DNA of 64,000 nucleotides from Clostridia bacterium (GTDB lineage: Bacteria; Bacillota; Clostridia; Peptostreptococcales; Acidaminobacteraceae), in NCBI GenBank assembly GCA_014859095.1, contig JACUUV010000005.1, positions 44,065 through 108,064 of the forward strand. The letters are read 5' to 3'. Shown piece after piece: positions 37,850 through 46,820 of this stretch. Each line of letters opens with the position of its first letter. Positions within the stretch are counted from its first letter, which is position 1. The notes under the pieces are model-generated. The model searched no databases. It saw only the letters and a program-made list of their open reading frames with translations, and was not told the origin of the DNA. A program made the position numbers and the translations under genes.

Positions 37850-39163
37850 CTATTTACGTTTTTTAGCGATTATTTCTCTTTTAGCGACACGAATCGTCTG
37901 AAGCAATGGACGATTTGCAGGACAAACAAATGAGCACGAGCCACACTCGATACAATCCAGAGCATTAAACTCACTCGCCTTGTCATAATTATTGAGTAGC
38001 GCATAAGCACTGATTTGAATCGGCTCAAGGAATGCCGGACAAACAGAGACACATTTTCCACATCTGATACAAAGTGACGGTTCCGGCAACTTCGCTTCCT
38101 CAGGTGAAAATACCAGTACTCCTGAAGTGTTTTTCATAGCTGGAAGATTATCGGTCATTTGTGCAACACCCATCATTGGTCCACCAAGCAATAATTTCCC
38201 AGGTGTTCCATTGTAACCACCACAGAACTCAATCAAGGTTTTTACAGGTGTCCCCACTTTGAAACGAATGTTTTTAGGAGACTTGATGCCCTTGCCGGTC
38301 ACTGTGCATATTCTCTCTATCAATGGCATGCCGGTATTGAATAAATTGCCTATAGTGGCCACAGTAGCAACATTACTCACAATGACACCGATATCCATAG
38401 GAAGCCCACCTGAAGGAATTTCCTTTCCCGTACATGCATAAATCAATTGTTTTTCAGCACCCTGTGGGTACTTTGTTCTAAGTCCGACTATTTGGATTTC
38501 GGTGTCCACAGCGGCTTTGGTCATTGTTTCAATCGCATCTGGTTTGTTGTTTTCAATTCCAATATATCCGTACTTGACATTTAGCGCATGCATCAAGATT
38601 TGCAATCCTTTGATGATCAATTCTGGTGTCTCCAACATCAATCTGTGGTCGCAGGTCAAATAAGGCTCACATTCTGCACCGTTGAGTACGAGCGTGTCAA
38701 TCGGCTTTTCCGGTGGTGGTGACAGTTTCACATGTGTTGGGAAACCAGCTCCCCCCATACCGACAATGCCAGCATTTTTAATGATCTCAATGATTTCTTT
38801 TCCAGATAAGGTCTTGAAATCAGGCTGTGGAACCACACTTTCATGAATTGCATTCAAACCATCATTTTCGATGATGACACATACATCAAAGCCATACGCA
38901 GTATCTTGCTTTTTTACATCCAACACGGTTCCTGACACAGAACTGTGTACATTTGCTGATACGAATGAAGTTGCAGATCCGACCAGTTGACCCACTTTCA
39001 CATAGTCTCCCTTTTGAACAACGGGTTCACAAGGTGCACCGATGTGTTGTCTAAGTGGAATTTCAACTACTTTAGGATCCAAAAAATCAACGATAGGCAA
39101 ATGCTCCGTAGCTTTTTTGGCATGTGGCGGATGAATGCCACCTTTAAACGATAGAAGCCCCAT
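37850..39163 (-). CDS. rnfC: Ion-translocating oxidoreductase subunit RnfC
   Basis: RnfC is the peripheral NADH-binding subunit that passes electrons to NAD+ in ferredoxin:NAD+ oxidoreductase. It has the glycine-rich nucleotide region GIVGMGGAGFPTHVK, an SLBB-type section and two C-terminal 4Fe-4S clusters (CIRCGKCVSVCPAF, CIECGSCSFVCPANRP). It is the first gene of the operon. The complex would couple this electron transfer to Na+ or H+ export. Confidence 0.97.
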   Translation of the reverse strand: MGLLSFKGGIHPPHAKKATEHLPIVDFLDPKVVEIPLRQHIGAPCEPVVQKGDYVKVGQLVGSATSFVSANVHSSVSGTVLDVKKQDTAYGFDVCVIIENDGLNAIHESVVPQPDFKTLSGKEIIEIIKNAGIVGMGGAGFPTHVKLSPPPEKPIDTLVLNGAECEPYLTCDHRLMLETPELIIKGLQILMHALNVKYGYIGIENNKPDAIETMTKAAVDTEIQIVGLRTKYPQGAEKQLIYACTGKEIPSGGLPMDIGVIVSNVATVATIGNLFNTGMPLIERICTVTGKGIKSPKNIRFKVGTPVKTLIEFCGGYNGTPGKLLLGGPMMGVAQMTDNLPAMKNTSGVLVFSPEEAKLPEPSLCIRCGKCVSVCPAFLEPIQISAYALLNNYDKASEFNALDCIECGSCSFVCPANRPLLQTIRVAKREIIAKKRK

Positions 39164-39187
39164 ATACTCACCCCTTCAATTAATTTG

Positions 39188-39206
39188 ACATTGTACTTGA
39201 CAATGT
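39188..39206. repeat. Inverted repeat in the rnfC upstream region
   Basis: ACATTGT-ACTTG-ACAATGT is a perfect 7-bp inverted repeat between the likely -10 box and the rnfC start. It may be an operator or an RNA hairpin in the 5' untranslated region. No known regulator site matches it in my reading. Confidence 0.55.
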
Positions 39207-39228
39207 TTTAACTTTTATTAACAAAGAA

Positions 39229-39234
39229 ATTATA
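39229..39234 (-). promoter_or_regulatory. Candidate -10 box for the rnf operon
   Basis: A TATAAT on the minus strand lies 66 bp upstream of the rnfC ATG, with no strong -35. It is the best promoter candidate in the 214-bp gap between rnfC and the SPOR-domain gene; the rest of that gap shows no gene. Confidence 0.45.
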
Positions 39235-39377
39235 CTGTATACAATTTCTCGCATAACCATAACAATTTTACTATAAAAGCAAAGTGAGGTCAATGCAAGA
39301 GTCCTTGAAATTTCAACATTTTTTTAAAATTACAAGTTAAATCTTTACCAATCTTTGACCTCGTCGTCTCTCATTAT

Positions 39378-40166
39378 CTATCGAGTCAGTTTCAATAATT
39401 GTACCGCATAAGCTCCACTAAACTTGCTTCCACTCGCTTTTTGATCTAACAAATTTTGATAGATGTTAAGGCTGTCTTCCACAAACTTTGTTAATTCCAT
39501 GTCAGCGTTTTCATCATAGGCACTCAATATTTCCAAAATTCTTTGAAGCGGTGCAATCTGTTTTTCGATAAGATCGGGATTCACTCCAGTTTCTTCACTC
39601 AGTTTCAACCAAAAATAATCCGATTCATAATAAAAATCATAAAAATCCTTTTTGACGCTCTCAATCTCTTCCAAGACAGCCCAAAATTCAAATGTCTTGA
39701 ACTCAACAGAGATGGAATCCACATAGGCATCCTGGTGTTCATTGTATTTCGTCACAAATGAACTTCTAAACGACCTTGCACTGCTTTCAGAAAAAGTCAA
39801 AGCCGTGAACACCTTATACTGAGTATTGAATTTGATCCATATTGCATATATGTTTTTATCCTCCAAATTCTCAGAGGCTGCTTCTGCGTTGGACTCAGCA
39901 TTGAAACTGCCTAATTGGACAAAAAAGAAGTCCGTTGACTCGAATTCGATTTTACCACTTACTGTTTGAACTTTCTCAACTGGAACCTCAATCACAGTTT
40001 CAGGAATCTCGTTCACGTCTTTTGAGGCTATACCAAATTTGCCTGTAGCCAGCAAAATGATTGCGGTCAAAATGAATCCGAATACAAATGTAATGAGTGG
40101 AATCAAAATCATCGCAACCCAAAATTTGTCTTTAATCTGATTGAAATAGTGTATCAATGGTTTCAT
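39378..40166 (-). CDS. Membrane-anchored protein with SPOR-like domain
   Basis: I choose the start MKPLIHYFNQ, since the track start is a TTG ahead of the GGAGG site. A membrane helix (about residues 17-42) is followed by a short linker and a region (about 70-145) that resembles a SPOR domain, FFVQLGSFNAESNAEAAS...YAIWIKF. SPOR domains bind denuded peptidoglycan glycans. The C-terminal ~130 residues are helical and unassigned. A role in the cell wall is inferred. Confidence 0.7.
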   Translation of the reverse strand: MKPLIHYFNQIKDKFWVAMILIPLITFVFGFILTAIILLATGKFGIASKDVNEIPETVIEVPVEKVQTVSGKIEFESTDFFFVQLGSFNAESNAEAASENLEDKNIYAIWIKFNTQYKVFTALTFSESSARSFRSSFVTKYNEHQDAYVDSISVEFKTFEFWAVLEEIESVKKDFYDFYYESDYFWLKLSEETGVNPDLIEKQIAPLQRILEILSAYDENADMELTKFVEDSLNIYQNLLDQKASGSKFSGAYAVQLLKLTR

Positions 40167-40207
40167 ACTGTGATTGCCTCCTATAAACTTCTTTTTCAAT
40201 TATAACA

Positions 40208-40251
40208 AAAAAAATACAAGTTGAGAAAGCTTAAATAAGCACAACTTGTAT
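40208..40251 (-). terminator. Terminator after the CheY-like gene
   Basis: ATACAAGTTG pairs with CAACTTGTAT over an 18-base loop that itself contains the small palindrome AAGCTT. A run of eight or more T residues follows on the minus strand. Confidence 0.8.
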
Positions 40252-40260
40252 CACATCGTT

Positions 40261-40623
40261 TCAACCAATCAATTTAGAAATTTCGCTGATGACTTTTTCG
40301 GGGACGAACGGTTTGACAATAAACCCCTTTGCACCGGAACGCACCGAGTCAATCACCATGCTCTCCTGTCCCATCGCGCTGCACATGAGCACTTTGGCAT
40401 TCGGATCCACGGAGATAATCAATTTCAACCCTTCAATACCACTGACTTCAGGCATCGTTATGTCCATAGTGACCAAATCGGGGCTGACTTCTTTATATTT
40501 CTGGAATGCCTCACTGCCATTGCCCGCTTCTGCCACCACTTCATATCCCGCTTTCGTGACAATATCACTCAAAAGTTTTCTCATGAACATAGCGTCGTCG
40601 ACAATCAAAATTCTTTTACCCAT
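40261..40623 (-). CDS. CheY-like single-domain response regulator
   Basis: This 120-residue protein is a stand-alone receiver domain with the acidic pair VDDAMFMRKLL, the phosphorylated aspartate in DLVTMDITMPEVSG, the Thr/Ser switch in MCSAMGQ and the lysine in FIVKPF. The N-terminal VDDAMFMR resembles true CheY proteins that bind the flagellar switch. No kinase or chemotaxis genes are nearby, so its partner is unknown. Confidence 0.9.
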   Translation of the reverse strand: MGKRILIVDDAMFMRKLLSDIVTKAGYEVVAEAGNGSEAFQKYKEVSPDLVTMDITMPEVSGIEGLKLIISVDPNAKVLMCSAMGQESMVIDSVRSGAKGFIVKPFVPEKVISEISKLIG

Positions 40624-40638
40624 AATTGTGCCACCCTT

Positions 40639-41349
40639 CTATAATAAATTGATTATACCCATAATCACCAACAAATTCAACACGATAGCCTTAAATTTTT
40701 CTTCATTGATCCTGCTTCCCAATGCAGTACCCACTAAAGTCCCAATGATCAGAAATGGTAAAACGATCAATTGATCCTTGAAGGTTTGAAATGTGATCAG
40801 TCCACTACCCGCATACAGGAAGACAGTGACGATGTTGAGCAATAAAAAATAAGTGGTCAGACTGCTTCGAAAATAGTCCCTGTTCTTATTTTCATTGGAC
40901 AACATCACCACTATAGGTGGACCACTCAGTGAAACAGAACCGTTGAGCAATCCGCTCAGAATACCCGCTATAAAATAAGATTTGTTCTGATTCTTCATAT
41001 GAATTTTGAATCCTCGTTTCATTGCTATGGCTATTAAAATCAAAACAATTCCGATGAAGATTTTCAAAGTATCCTCATTCGTGAATTTGAGCAGCAAAAC
41101 TCCAATTGGTGTAGTTAAAACTGCCATGACAAACATCAGTAAAAGCGATTTTATTTGAGGCACCATCTTTAACCTCATCAAAATGATGATGTTCATGATC
41201 AAGCTAAAAAAAACAAGCATGGGTACAATGGTTTTGAGATTTAAGAACAGACCAAGCAACGGTAATGCCAATAGTGAAAATCCAAAGCTGGTCGCACCTT
41301 GAACCATAGCCGAGAACAATATGATTATTCCTGTCAAAATAATTGTCAT
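40639..41349 (-). CDS. TSUP-family (TauE/SafE) membrane permease
   Basis: This protein has 236 residues with about eight hydrophobic helices and two internally similar halves, as in the TauE/SafE/TSUP family that exports or imports sulfite, sulfoacetate and related anions. Typical parts are GATSFGFSLLALPLLGL and GILSGLLNGSVSLSGPPIVVML. AAGGAG precedes the ATG. The substrate cannot be deduced. Confidence 0.88.
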   Translation of the reverse strand: MTIILTGIIILFSAMVQGATSFGFSLLALPLLGLFLNLKTIVPMLVFFSLIMNIIILMRLKMVPQIKSLLLMFVMAVLTTPIGVLLLKFTNEDTLKIFIGIVLILIAIAMKRGFKIHMKNQNKSYFIAGILSGLLNGSVSLSGPPIVVMLSNENKNRDYFRSSLTTYFLLLNIVTVFLYAGSGLITFQTFKDQLIVLPFLIIGTLVGTALGSRINEEKFKAIVLNLLVIMGIINLL

Positions 41350-41443
41350 TTCATATCTCCTTACTTACTAGACCTAAAAATCATTATACCATCATTCTTT
41401 TTAAATGGAAAAAATCCTTTGAAATTTATTTTTGAAATACCTA

Positions 41444-41472
41444 TTGACTTTTTATTGCAATGTCACTATAAT
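41444..41472 (+). promoter_or_regulatory. Promoter of tRNA-Leu(GAG)
   Basis: TTGACT and a perfect TATAAT are separated by exactly 17 bp and end 21 bp before the tRNA. This is a near-consensus sigma-A promoter. Confidence 0.85.
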
Positions 41473-41493
41473 AAAAAAGTCGCAACAAGACAT

Positions 41494-41579
41494 GCGGATG
41501 TGGTGGAATGGCAGACACGCAGGCTTGAGGGGTCTGTGGTAGCAATACCGTATGGGTTCAAGTCCCATCATCCGCACCA
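41494..41579 (+). tRNA. tRNA-Leu (anticodon GAG)
   Basis: The acceptor GCGGATG pairs with CATCCGC, followed by A and an encoded CCA. The anticodon arm CAGGC-TTGAGGG-GTCTG gives anticodon GAG. A long variable arm marks a class II tRNA. Confidence 0.97.
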
Positions 41580-41584
41580 TTTTG

Positions 41585-41611
41585 AAAAAAGACTTGGTTC
41601 AAGTCTTTTTT
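41585..41611 (+). terminator. Terminator after tRNA-Leu(GAG)
   Basis: AAAAAAGACTT / AAGTCTTTTTT with a 5-base loop and a T-run follows the tRNA by 5 bases. Confidence 0.85.
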
Positions 41612-41627
41612 TTATGCTTAAATTTTC

Positions 41628-41669
41628 AAAAGCGTCAATCTAACTCATAGGAGCTGGATTGACGCTTTT
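41628..41669. terminator. Second inverted repeat, between tRNA-Leu and the nicotinate phosphoribosyltransferase gene
   Basis: AAAAGCGTCAAT / ATTGACGCTTTT is a perfect 12-bp repeat with an 18-base loop. The T-run is strong on the plus strand and weaker on the minus strand, where it would serve the convergent nicotinate phosphoribosyltransferase gene. Confidence 0.75.
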
Positions 41670-41680
41670 TTTACTTTTGA

Positions 41681-42718
41681 TTACTTTATTTTTTTTAGTT
41701 TTGGGTTTTCAACCACTCCAGGAATACGGCCACGTTTAGCAACAGCTTTTCCTGCAACCACTTTCAAATCCATTGTCATGTCTATCGGTGATGCGCCAGA
41801 AATGTAACTTCCAACTCCGAAAGAATCGGCACCGGCTTCACTGAGTAGTCTGATTCGATCTGGGGTCAAACCACCCGACACGAAAATCTTGACGTTACCA
41901 AAACCTTCCAGATCAAGTTTTGCTCTCATCTCTCTGACCAATCCAGGTGTCACCCCACCCCGTTCACTCGGAGTATCTAGTCGTACACCATACAAATTGC
42001 CGTTCAAAGCTTTCGCAATTCTGATGGCTTCTTCCACCTCATCTTTGTAGGTGTCCACTAAAACGATCCGGTTATGGTCTGGCGCTGCAATTTTATCATA
42101 TGCCAATGCGACAGGTAAGGTATCACCCACAACAAGCATAGCACTGTGGGGCACGGTACCAGATGGATTTATACCACTAAGTTTGGCCGCTAAAATACAA
42201 CTCGCACCACCGGCTCCACCGATTACAGCCGCACGTTCCATAACTGGTGCTACTGAAGGATGCACATGTCTTGCGCCAAAACACAAGAAGAATTTGTCGC
42301 CACAAGCCTCTTTGACTGTTCTTGAAGCGGTTGCCCAACCTGAGGCACTTGCAAGCATCCCTAAAATGGTCGTTTCAAAAATAGCGAACTCACTGTATTT
42401 CCCTTTAATTCTTAAAATAGTATCTTTTTTATCGAAAGTTTCTCCTTCATCAATAGCCCACAATTCAAGAGGTTTGTCTTTGAATAGATTGATGACCTCT
42501 TCCATACCGGCCATGACCCCAGGCTTTCTTGGGAAAATCTCTGCAATGACTTCAGAATCCGATAAATTCATATGGTTTAAAATGTCCAGAGTCCTTAAAA
42601 AATATACATCTGTCGTGTGTCCGCCAATAATTTCCTCATGGGTTGCACTATGCAATAGACGTTTTTCGGAGATCTCGATTTCATCAATATCCGACAACTG
42701 CTTAAGTTCTTTAATCAT
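41681..42718 (-). CDS. Nicotinate phosphoribosyltransferase
   Basis: This enzyme forms nicotinate mononucleotide from nicotinate and PRPP, feeding NadD in NAD salvage. The 345-residue form resembles the shorter type also seen in archaea. Landmarks are HEEIIGGHTTDVYFLRT, FGARHVHPSVAP, the GVRLDTPSERGG phosphate-binding region and FVSGGLTPDRI. AAGGAAGG precedes the ATG, and a consensus promoter lies upstream. Confidence 0.92.
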   Translation of the reverse strand: MIKELKQLSDIDEIEISEKRLLHSATHEEIIGGHTTDVYFLRTLDILNHMNLSDSEVIAEIFPRKPGVMAGMEEVINLFKDKPLELWAIDEGETFDKKDTILRIKGKYSEFAIFETTILGMLASASGWATASRTVKEACGDKFFLCFGARHVHPSVAPVMERAAVIGGAGGASCILAAKLSGINPSGTVPHSAMLVVGDTLPVALAYDKIAAPDHNRIVLVDTYKDEVEEAIRIAKALNGNLYGVRLDTPSERGGVTPGLVREMRAKLDLEGFGNVKIFVSGGLTPDRIRLLSEAGADSFGVGSYISGASPIDMTMDLKVVAGKAVAKRGRIPGVVENPKLKKIK

Positions 42719-42749
42719 GGTTCTTCCTTCCTACCATTTAGTCCATTAC

Positions 42750-42778
42750 ATTATAAGTGATTTGAATGGTGGAATCAA
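42750..42778 (-). promoter_or_regulatory. Promoter of the nicotinate phosphoribosyltransferase gene
   Basis: On the minus strand TTGATT and a perfect TATAAT are separated by 17 bp and lie 32 bp upstream of the ATG. No regulator site is obvious around it. Confidence 0.8.
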
Positions 42779-42784
42779 CGTTCG

Positions 42785-43396
42785 TTATTTATTTGTCGAA
42801 AAAGCCAAAGCTTGATTGATTTGGCTGAATAGGGACTCTTCATCAGTTGAATTATCAATGATCAAATCGGATACTATTTTTTTTTCATCAATGGGTATTT
42901 GAGCCCGTATCCTCAGTAAAGCTTCTCCCATACCGACTTTGTCCCGTTCGATGATCCGTTTCAAACAGATGTCTTCAGGTGCGTAAACAAGCCAAATCAT
43001 ATCAAACATGTACATGAGATCTGATTCGATCAATAGAGGTATATCTGCAAACAACACCTCATTATGATACGATAATTCGTGAAGCAGTTCTATCATCAGA
43101 CGTCTTACTTCCGGATGTACAATTTCGTTTAATTTCTTCCTGAGAGCAACATCATTGAATATTAGACCTCCGAGCATTTTTCTGTTGATGCTTCTATCGT
43201 TGTTCAAAATAGCTTCCCCAAATTCAGAGACAATATCAAAGTATGCTTTTTCACCGGGTTCAACAGCGTTTTTAGCCAGCACATCGGCATCAATGACAAT
43301 ATAACCTCTGCTCTTAAGGTACTCAGTCGCTGTACTTTTACCACTGCCTATGCCCCCTGTAAGTCCAATGAATTTGCATTTCTTATTTCGCATCAT
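42785..43396 (-). CDS. coaE: Dephospho-CoA kinase
   Basis: CoaE phosphorylates dephospho-CoA in the last step of CoA synthesis. The P-loop GLTGGIGSGKST, DADVLAKNAVEPG and the lid region are present, and the 203-residue length fits. The start overlaps the end of polA by 14 bp, with GGAGG 8 bases upstream; polA-coaE adjacency is common in Firmicutes. Confidence 0.95.
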   Translation of the reverse strand: MMRNKKCKFIGLTGGIGSGKSTATEYLKSRGYIVIDADVLAKNAVEPGEKAYFDIVSEFGEAILNNDRSINRKMLGGLIFNDVALRKKLNEIVHPEVRRLMIELLHELSYHNEVLFADIPLLIESDLMYMFDMIWLVYAPEDICLKRIIERDKVGMGEALLRIRAQIPIDEKKIVSDLIIDNSTDEESLFSQINQALAFSTNK

Positions 43397-46010
43397 ACCA
43401 ACTGCCTCCGGTATTCATATCCACATTTAAAGGTACACAAAGCTGGGTGGCGTTTTCCATACTGTCTTTAAGAATGGCTTTAACCTGATCGAGTTCATCC
43501 ATTGGTACATTCAATATCAGTTCATCATGTACTTGTAGGATCAACTTGCTTTTGAGATTGTTTTCATTTAATGCGTTATAGACCTTAATCATGGCAAGCT
43601 TGATGATATCTGCTGCTGAGCCTTGAATTGGCGTGTTTCTGGCTATCCTTTCCGCAGACGACCTCAACATGAAATTCTTGCTGTTAATATCAGGAACATA
43701 TCTTCTTCGATTGAGTAAGGTTTCAACATAACCTACTTCTTTGCAATTATCTATGATTGTATTCATAAAGCCTTGGACTTTTGGATAGCTTTCAAAATAA
43801 TTTTCAATATAAGCTTTTGCTTCTTTTCTGCTTATTCCCAAGCTTTCCGACAATCCAAAATCGCCCATCCCATAAACGATTCCAAAATTGACCTCCTTTG
43901 CACGGCTACGTTGCAAACTGCTCACTTCATTTTCAGGAATCTTGAATACTTGAGAAGCCGTGATTGTGTGGATATCCAGATTGTTGCTGAAGGCTTCAAT
44001 GAGTTTTTCATCACGTGACAGGTGTGCAAGTACCCTGAGTTCAATTTGAGAATAGTCAGCTCCCAGGAGAATACATCCGGGATCCGCAATAAAGAAACGT
44101 CTGATTTTTCTTCCGTAAGACAACTTGATCGGAATGTTTTGCAGATTTGGTTCTGTTGAACTTAATCTTCCAGTAACTGTAACTGTTTGATTGAGAGAAG
44201 TATGAACTCGTCTGTTTTCATAATCTATGACATTTCTTAGTCCGTCGATATAAGTCGATTTAAGTTTTGAATAGGTTCTATACTCCATAATTTCTGATAC
44301 GATAGGATGTTTGCCGATTAGTTTTTCAAGCACATCATGATTGGTTGAGTAACCGGTTTTGGTTTTTTTTAAAGTAGGAAGTCCCAACTTTTCAAATAAA
44401 ATCACTCCCAATTGTTTTGGAGAATTGATATTGAAGGTTTCTCCCGCCAATACATAAATATCTTTTTCTATTTGTGTCAATTTCTCGACGAGTTGACCGT
44501 CAATGGTATCAATTTGTTCCAAATCAACTCTGAACCCGACATTTTCTATATCGGATAGAATCTTGACCAGAGGTAATTCCACTTCACTAAATAGTTTTTC
44601 TACACCTGATGCTTTTATTTTTTCCGTAAGGATTGTACATAACTCGGTTATTACACTGACTTGCTCAGTGGCATATTCCAAAAACAATTCTGTTTCCACT
44701 GTATTGAGATCAATTTTTTTAGCTCCTTTACCGAAAAAAGAATCATTGGACTCGATATTTTGAGAAGCATACTCAAAATAAATCTCAGAAAGATCATAAT
44801 TTCTCCTTGATGGGTCCAACAGATATGCGGCAATGTATCCATCAAAATCCACACCGTCCAGATCAATTGCTTGAGCCATCAGATAAAGGTATTCATTCTT
44901 AACGTCATATCCTTTTTTGATTATGTTCTTATTTTCGAAAATTGATTTCAAAATTTTGATATCCTCTGAATTGTTAAGAGCATAGATCTGACTCCCAACT
45001 GAGAAAACAGCTGCTTTCAATTCTGTTTTCAAATCGGAATAGAAGAATTTGAAAGCAAAAGAACCGGTTTTTCCAATGATTTCTTGAAGCTCTTCACCAT
45101 CAATCCTTTTGTAGGATGTAATTGCTCTGGTTTCTTTCACATCGGTTTGACTTTTGAACTTTGTAAGGATGTTGTTGAGCTCATAATACTTCAGAATTTC
45201 AATGACGCTCTCGGTTTCAGGCGTCCTCAATTTGAAATCCTCCAATTCTATCTCAATTGGTACATTCAAGAATATCGTCGCCAATTTCTTGCTTAGAAGC
45301 GCCTGATCGGAATATTCTTGCACCAAGCCTCTGATTCTTTTATTCTCGATTTCATCGCTTTTTACAACAAGGTTTTCAACAGTCCCGAACATATCGAGCA
45401 ATTTGGCGGCAGTTTTGGGGCCGACACCTGGAATGCCTGGAATGTTGTCTGAAGCATCACCACTGAGTCCCTTATAATCAATCACCTGATTCGAATGCAC
45501 TCCAAGCTCTTCAAAGACATCTTGGTCCGCATACTCCTTAAGCTCGGATATGCCTTTTTTGGTGATATGAACCCTCACACCGAGATCGACAAGTTGAAGC
45601 GCATCCTTGTCTCCGGTGATTACGTTGACCTCAAAACCATCTATCCTACACAGATTTGACAATGTTCCAATCAAGTCATCAGCCTCGTATCCTTGTAATT
45701 CCATTCTAGGAATTTTCAGAACATCAAGCACTTCCTTGACGATCGGCATCTGCATAGCCAGTTCATCTGGCATGCCTTTGCGCGTACCTTTGTAGGCTTC
45801 ATAGGTTTCATGCCTTTTTGTGGGACCTTTCATATCAAAGGCGACACAAAAATAAGTAGGACCAAAATTTTCTATCAGGTTTAAAACCATATTGGTGAGT
45901 CCATAGACTCCACCCATGTATATGCCTTTTGAGTTTTTAAGTTCCGCCATAGCAAAATATGCACGGTTGATCAAACTATTGCCATCCACTATCACTATTT
46001 TACGAGTCAA
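43383..46010 (-). CDS. polA: DNA polymerase I, probably without proofreading
   Basis: The N-terminal ~290 residues are the 5'-3' exonuclease (VDGNSLINRAYFA, YEADDLIGTL, GDASDNIPGIPGVGPKTA). Residues ~300-470 occupy the place of the 3'-5' exonuclease but lack the catalytic DxE motif (FAFKFFYSD there), so proofreading is probably lost, as in Bacillus and Thermus enzymes. The polymerase domain has GADYSQIELR, RSRAKEVNFGIVYGM and QVHDELIL. The start codon is TTG with AGGAG at 8 bases. The 875-residue length is normal. Confidence 0.96.
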   Translation of the reverse strand: MTRKIVIVDGNSLINRAYFAMAELKNSKGIYMGGVYGLTNMVLNLIENFGPTYFCVAFDMKGPTKRHETYEAYKGTRKGMPDELAMQMPIVKEVLDVLKIPRMELQGYEADDLIGTLSNLCRIDGFEVNVITGDKDALQLVDLGVRVHITKKGISELKEYADQDVFEELGVHSNQVIDYKGLSGDASDNIPGIPGVGPKTAAKLLDMFGTVENLVVKSDEIENKRIRGLVQEYSDQALLSKKLATIFLNVPIEIELEDFKLRTPETESVIEILKYYELNNILTKFKSQTDVKETRAITSYKRIDGEELQEIIGKTGSFAFKFFYSDLKTELKAAVFSVGSQIYALNNSEDIKILKSIFENKNIIKKGYDVKNEYLYLMAQAIDLDGVDFDGYIAAYLLDPSRRNYDLSEIYFEYASQNIESNDSFFGKGAKKIDLNTVETELFLEYATEQVSVITELCTILTEKIKASGVEKLFSEVELPLVKILSDIENVGFRVDLEQIDTIDGQLVEKLTQIEKDIYVLAGETFNINSPKQLGVILFEKLGLPTLKKTKTGYSTNHDVLEKLIGKHPIVSEIMEYRTYSKLKSTYIDGLRNVIDYENRRVHTSLNQTVTVTGRLSSTEPNLQNIPIKLSYGRKIRRFFIADPGCILLGADYSQIELRVLAHLSRDEKLIEAFSNNLDIHTITASQVFKIPENEVSSLQRSRAKEVNFGIVYGMGDFGLSESLGISRKEAKAYIENYFESYPKVQGFMNTIIDNCKEVGYVETLLNRRRYVPDINSKNFMLRSSAERIARNTPIQGSAADIIKLAMIKVYNALNENNLKSKLILQVHDELILNVPMDELDQVKAILKDSMENATQLCVPLNVDMNTGGSWYDAK

Positions 46011-46052
46011 TTTTTCGCTCCTTTCATACGTTTATATAAAATTATAACATAA

Positions 46053-46078
46053 AAAAGCTGCCCATAAGGACAGCTTTT
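46053..46078 (-). terminator. Terminator after the SIMPL-domain gene
   Basis: The arms AAAAGCTG / CAGCTTTT, with partial inner pairing, lie 8 bp past the stop and are followed by TTTTTT on the minus strand. Confidence 0.8.
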
Positions 46079-46085
46079 CAAAAGT

Positions 46086-46820
46086 TTAATAGTCGTATGA
46101 AACGCTTACATTTGCTGTGATTGTAATTTCTCCTGATTCGATTGGTGTTGCCATGTCAGCCGCCATCGTCTTCTCTGCGCCGTATCCATAAATAATAGGT
46201 GTGCTGCTGCTGGATTCAACCACTGCTTTTGGGAGTCCAGGTGTTTTCTCAAAAGTACCCATGATTGCAGTGGCTTTTGATTTGGCGCTTACCATTGCTA
46301 GTTTCAATGCTTCTTGATAGAATTCTGAATCGTCTTCAATCGAGAATTGAATACTGTTGACTGTATTTGCTCCGGCAACAGTAGCCAAATCGATGATTTT
46401 TCCAACTGAATCCACATCTTTGATTTTGACTCTGACAATATTGTTGGCTACGTAGTAAGGATCCTTTTTCGAGCCATCCGGTTGATAATCGTATGTCTGG
46501 TATAGACTGTAACCGGTGGTCTGTATATCTTTTTCATCAATTCCTGCTTTTTTGATGGCTTCAACAACCGCACTCATTAATTTTGCATTGTTTTGCTGAG
46601 CAACTGTGGCATCCTCATTTTTCGTTTGGACACCAAGTTCGATGTGAGCCACATCTGGAGTGACAACAATTTTTCCTTCTCCGCTAACAGTGACCATTCT
46701 ATCGCCAGCATTGGCTTCAGCTGCTTCGGAAACCGTAGCAGGATTGTAAAATGTTGCCGCTGTAAGAATTGCGATTGTCATCGCCATAATTCCCAGTCCT
46801 TTTAATAGTTTGATTTTCAT
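46086..46820 (-). CDS. Exported SIMPL (DUF541) domain protein
   Basis: A signal peptide (about residues 1-34, cleaved near SEAAEA) precedes a SIMPL domain of ~200 residues, which begins MVTVSGEGKIVVTPDVAHIELGVQT, the diagnostic opening of the family. These periplasmic or surface proteins form oligomers; the bacterial function is poorly known. Its ATG overlaps the DUF4349 gene stop (ATGA). It is the third gene of an ECF sigma operon and so may be an envelope-stress output. Confidence 0.9.
   Translation of the reverse strand: MKIKLLKGLGIMAMTIAILTAATFYNPATVSEAAEANAGDRMVTVSGEGKIVVTPDVAHIELGVQTKNEDATVAQQNNAKLMSAVVEAIKKAGIDEKDIQTTGYSLYQTYDYQPDGSKKDPYYVANNIVRVKIKDVDSVGKIIDLATVAGANTVNSIQFSIEDDSEFYQEALKLAMVSAKSKATAIMGTFEKTPGLPKAVVESSSSTPIIYGYGAEKTMAADMATPIESGEITITANVSVSYDY

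Noticed and set aside
39203-39226. Possible Rex-type redox operator upstream of rnfC (TTGTTAA...TTAAAACA on the minus strand)
   Set aside because: The half-site spacing is 6 rather than 4 bases and the second half deviates from TTAACAA, so it does not fit the Rex consensus well.
40246-40774. Two plus-strand ORFs (132 and 161 residues) opposite the CheY-like gene
   Set aside because: Both are shadows of the CheY-like and TSUP genes, with no ribosome binding site or recognisable domain.
42051-42815. 254-residue plus-strand ORF
   Set aside because: It is antisense to the clear nicotinate phosphoribosyltransferase and coaE genes, has no family features and only exists because those genes avoid stops in that frame.
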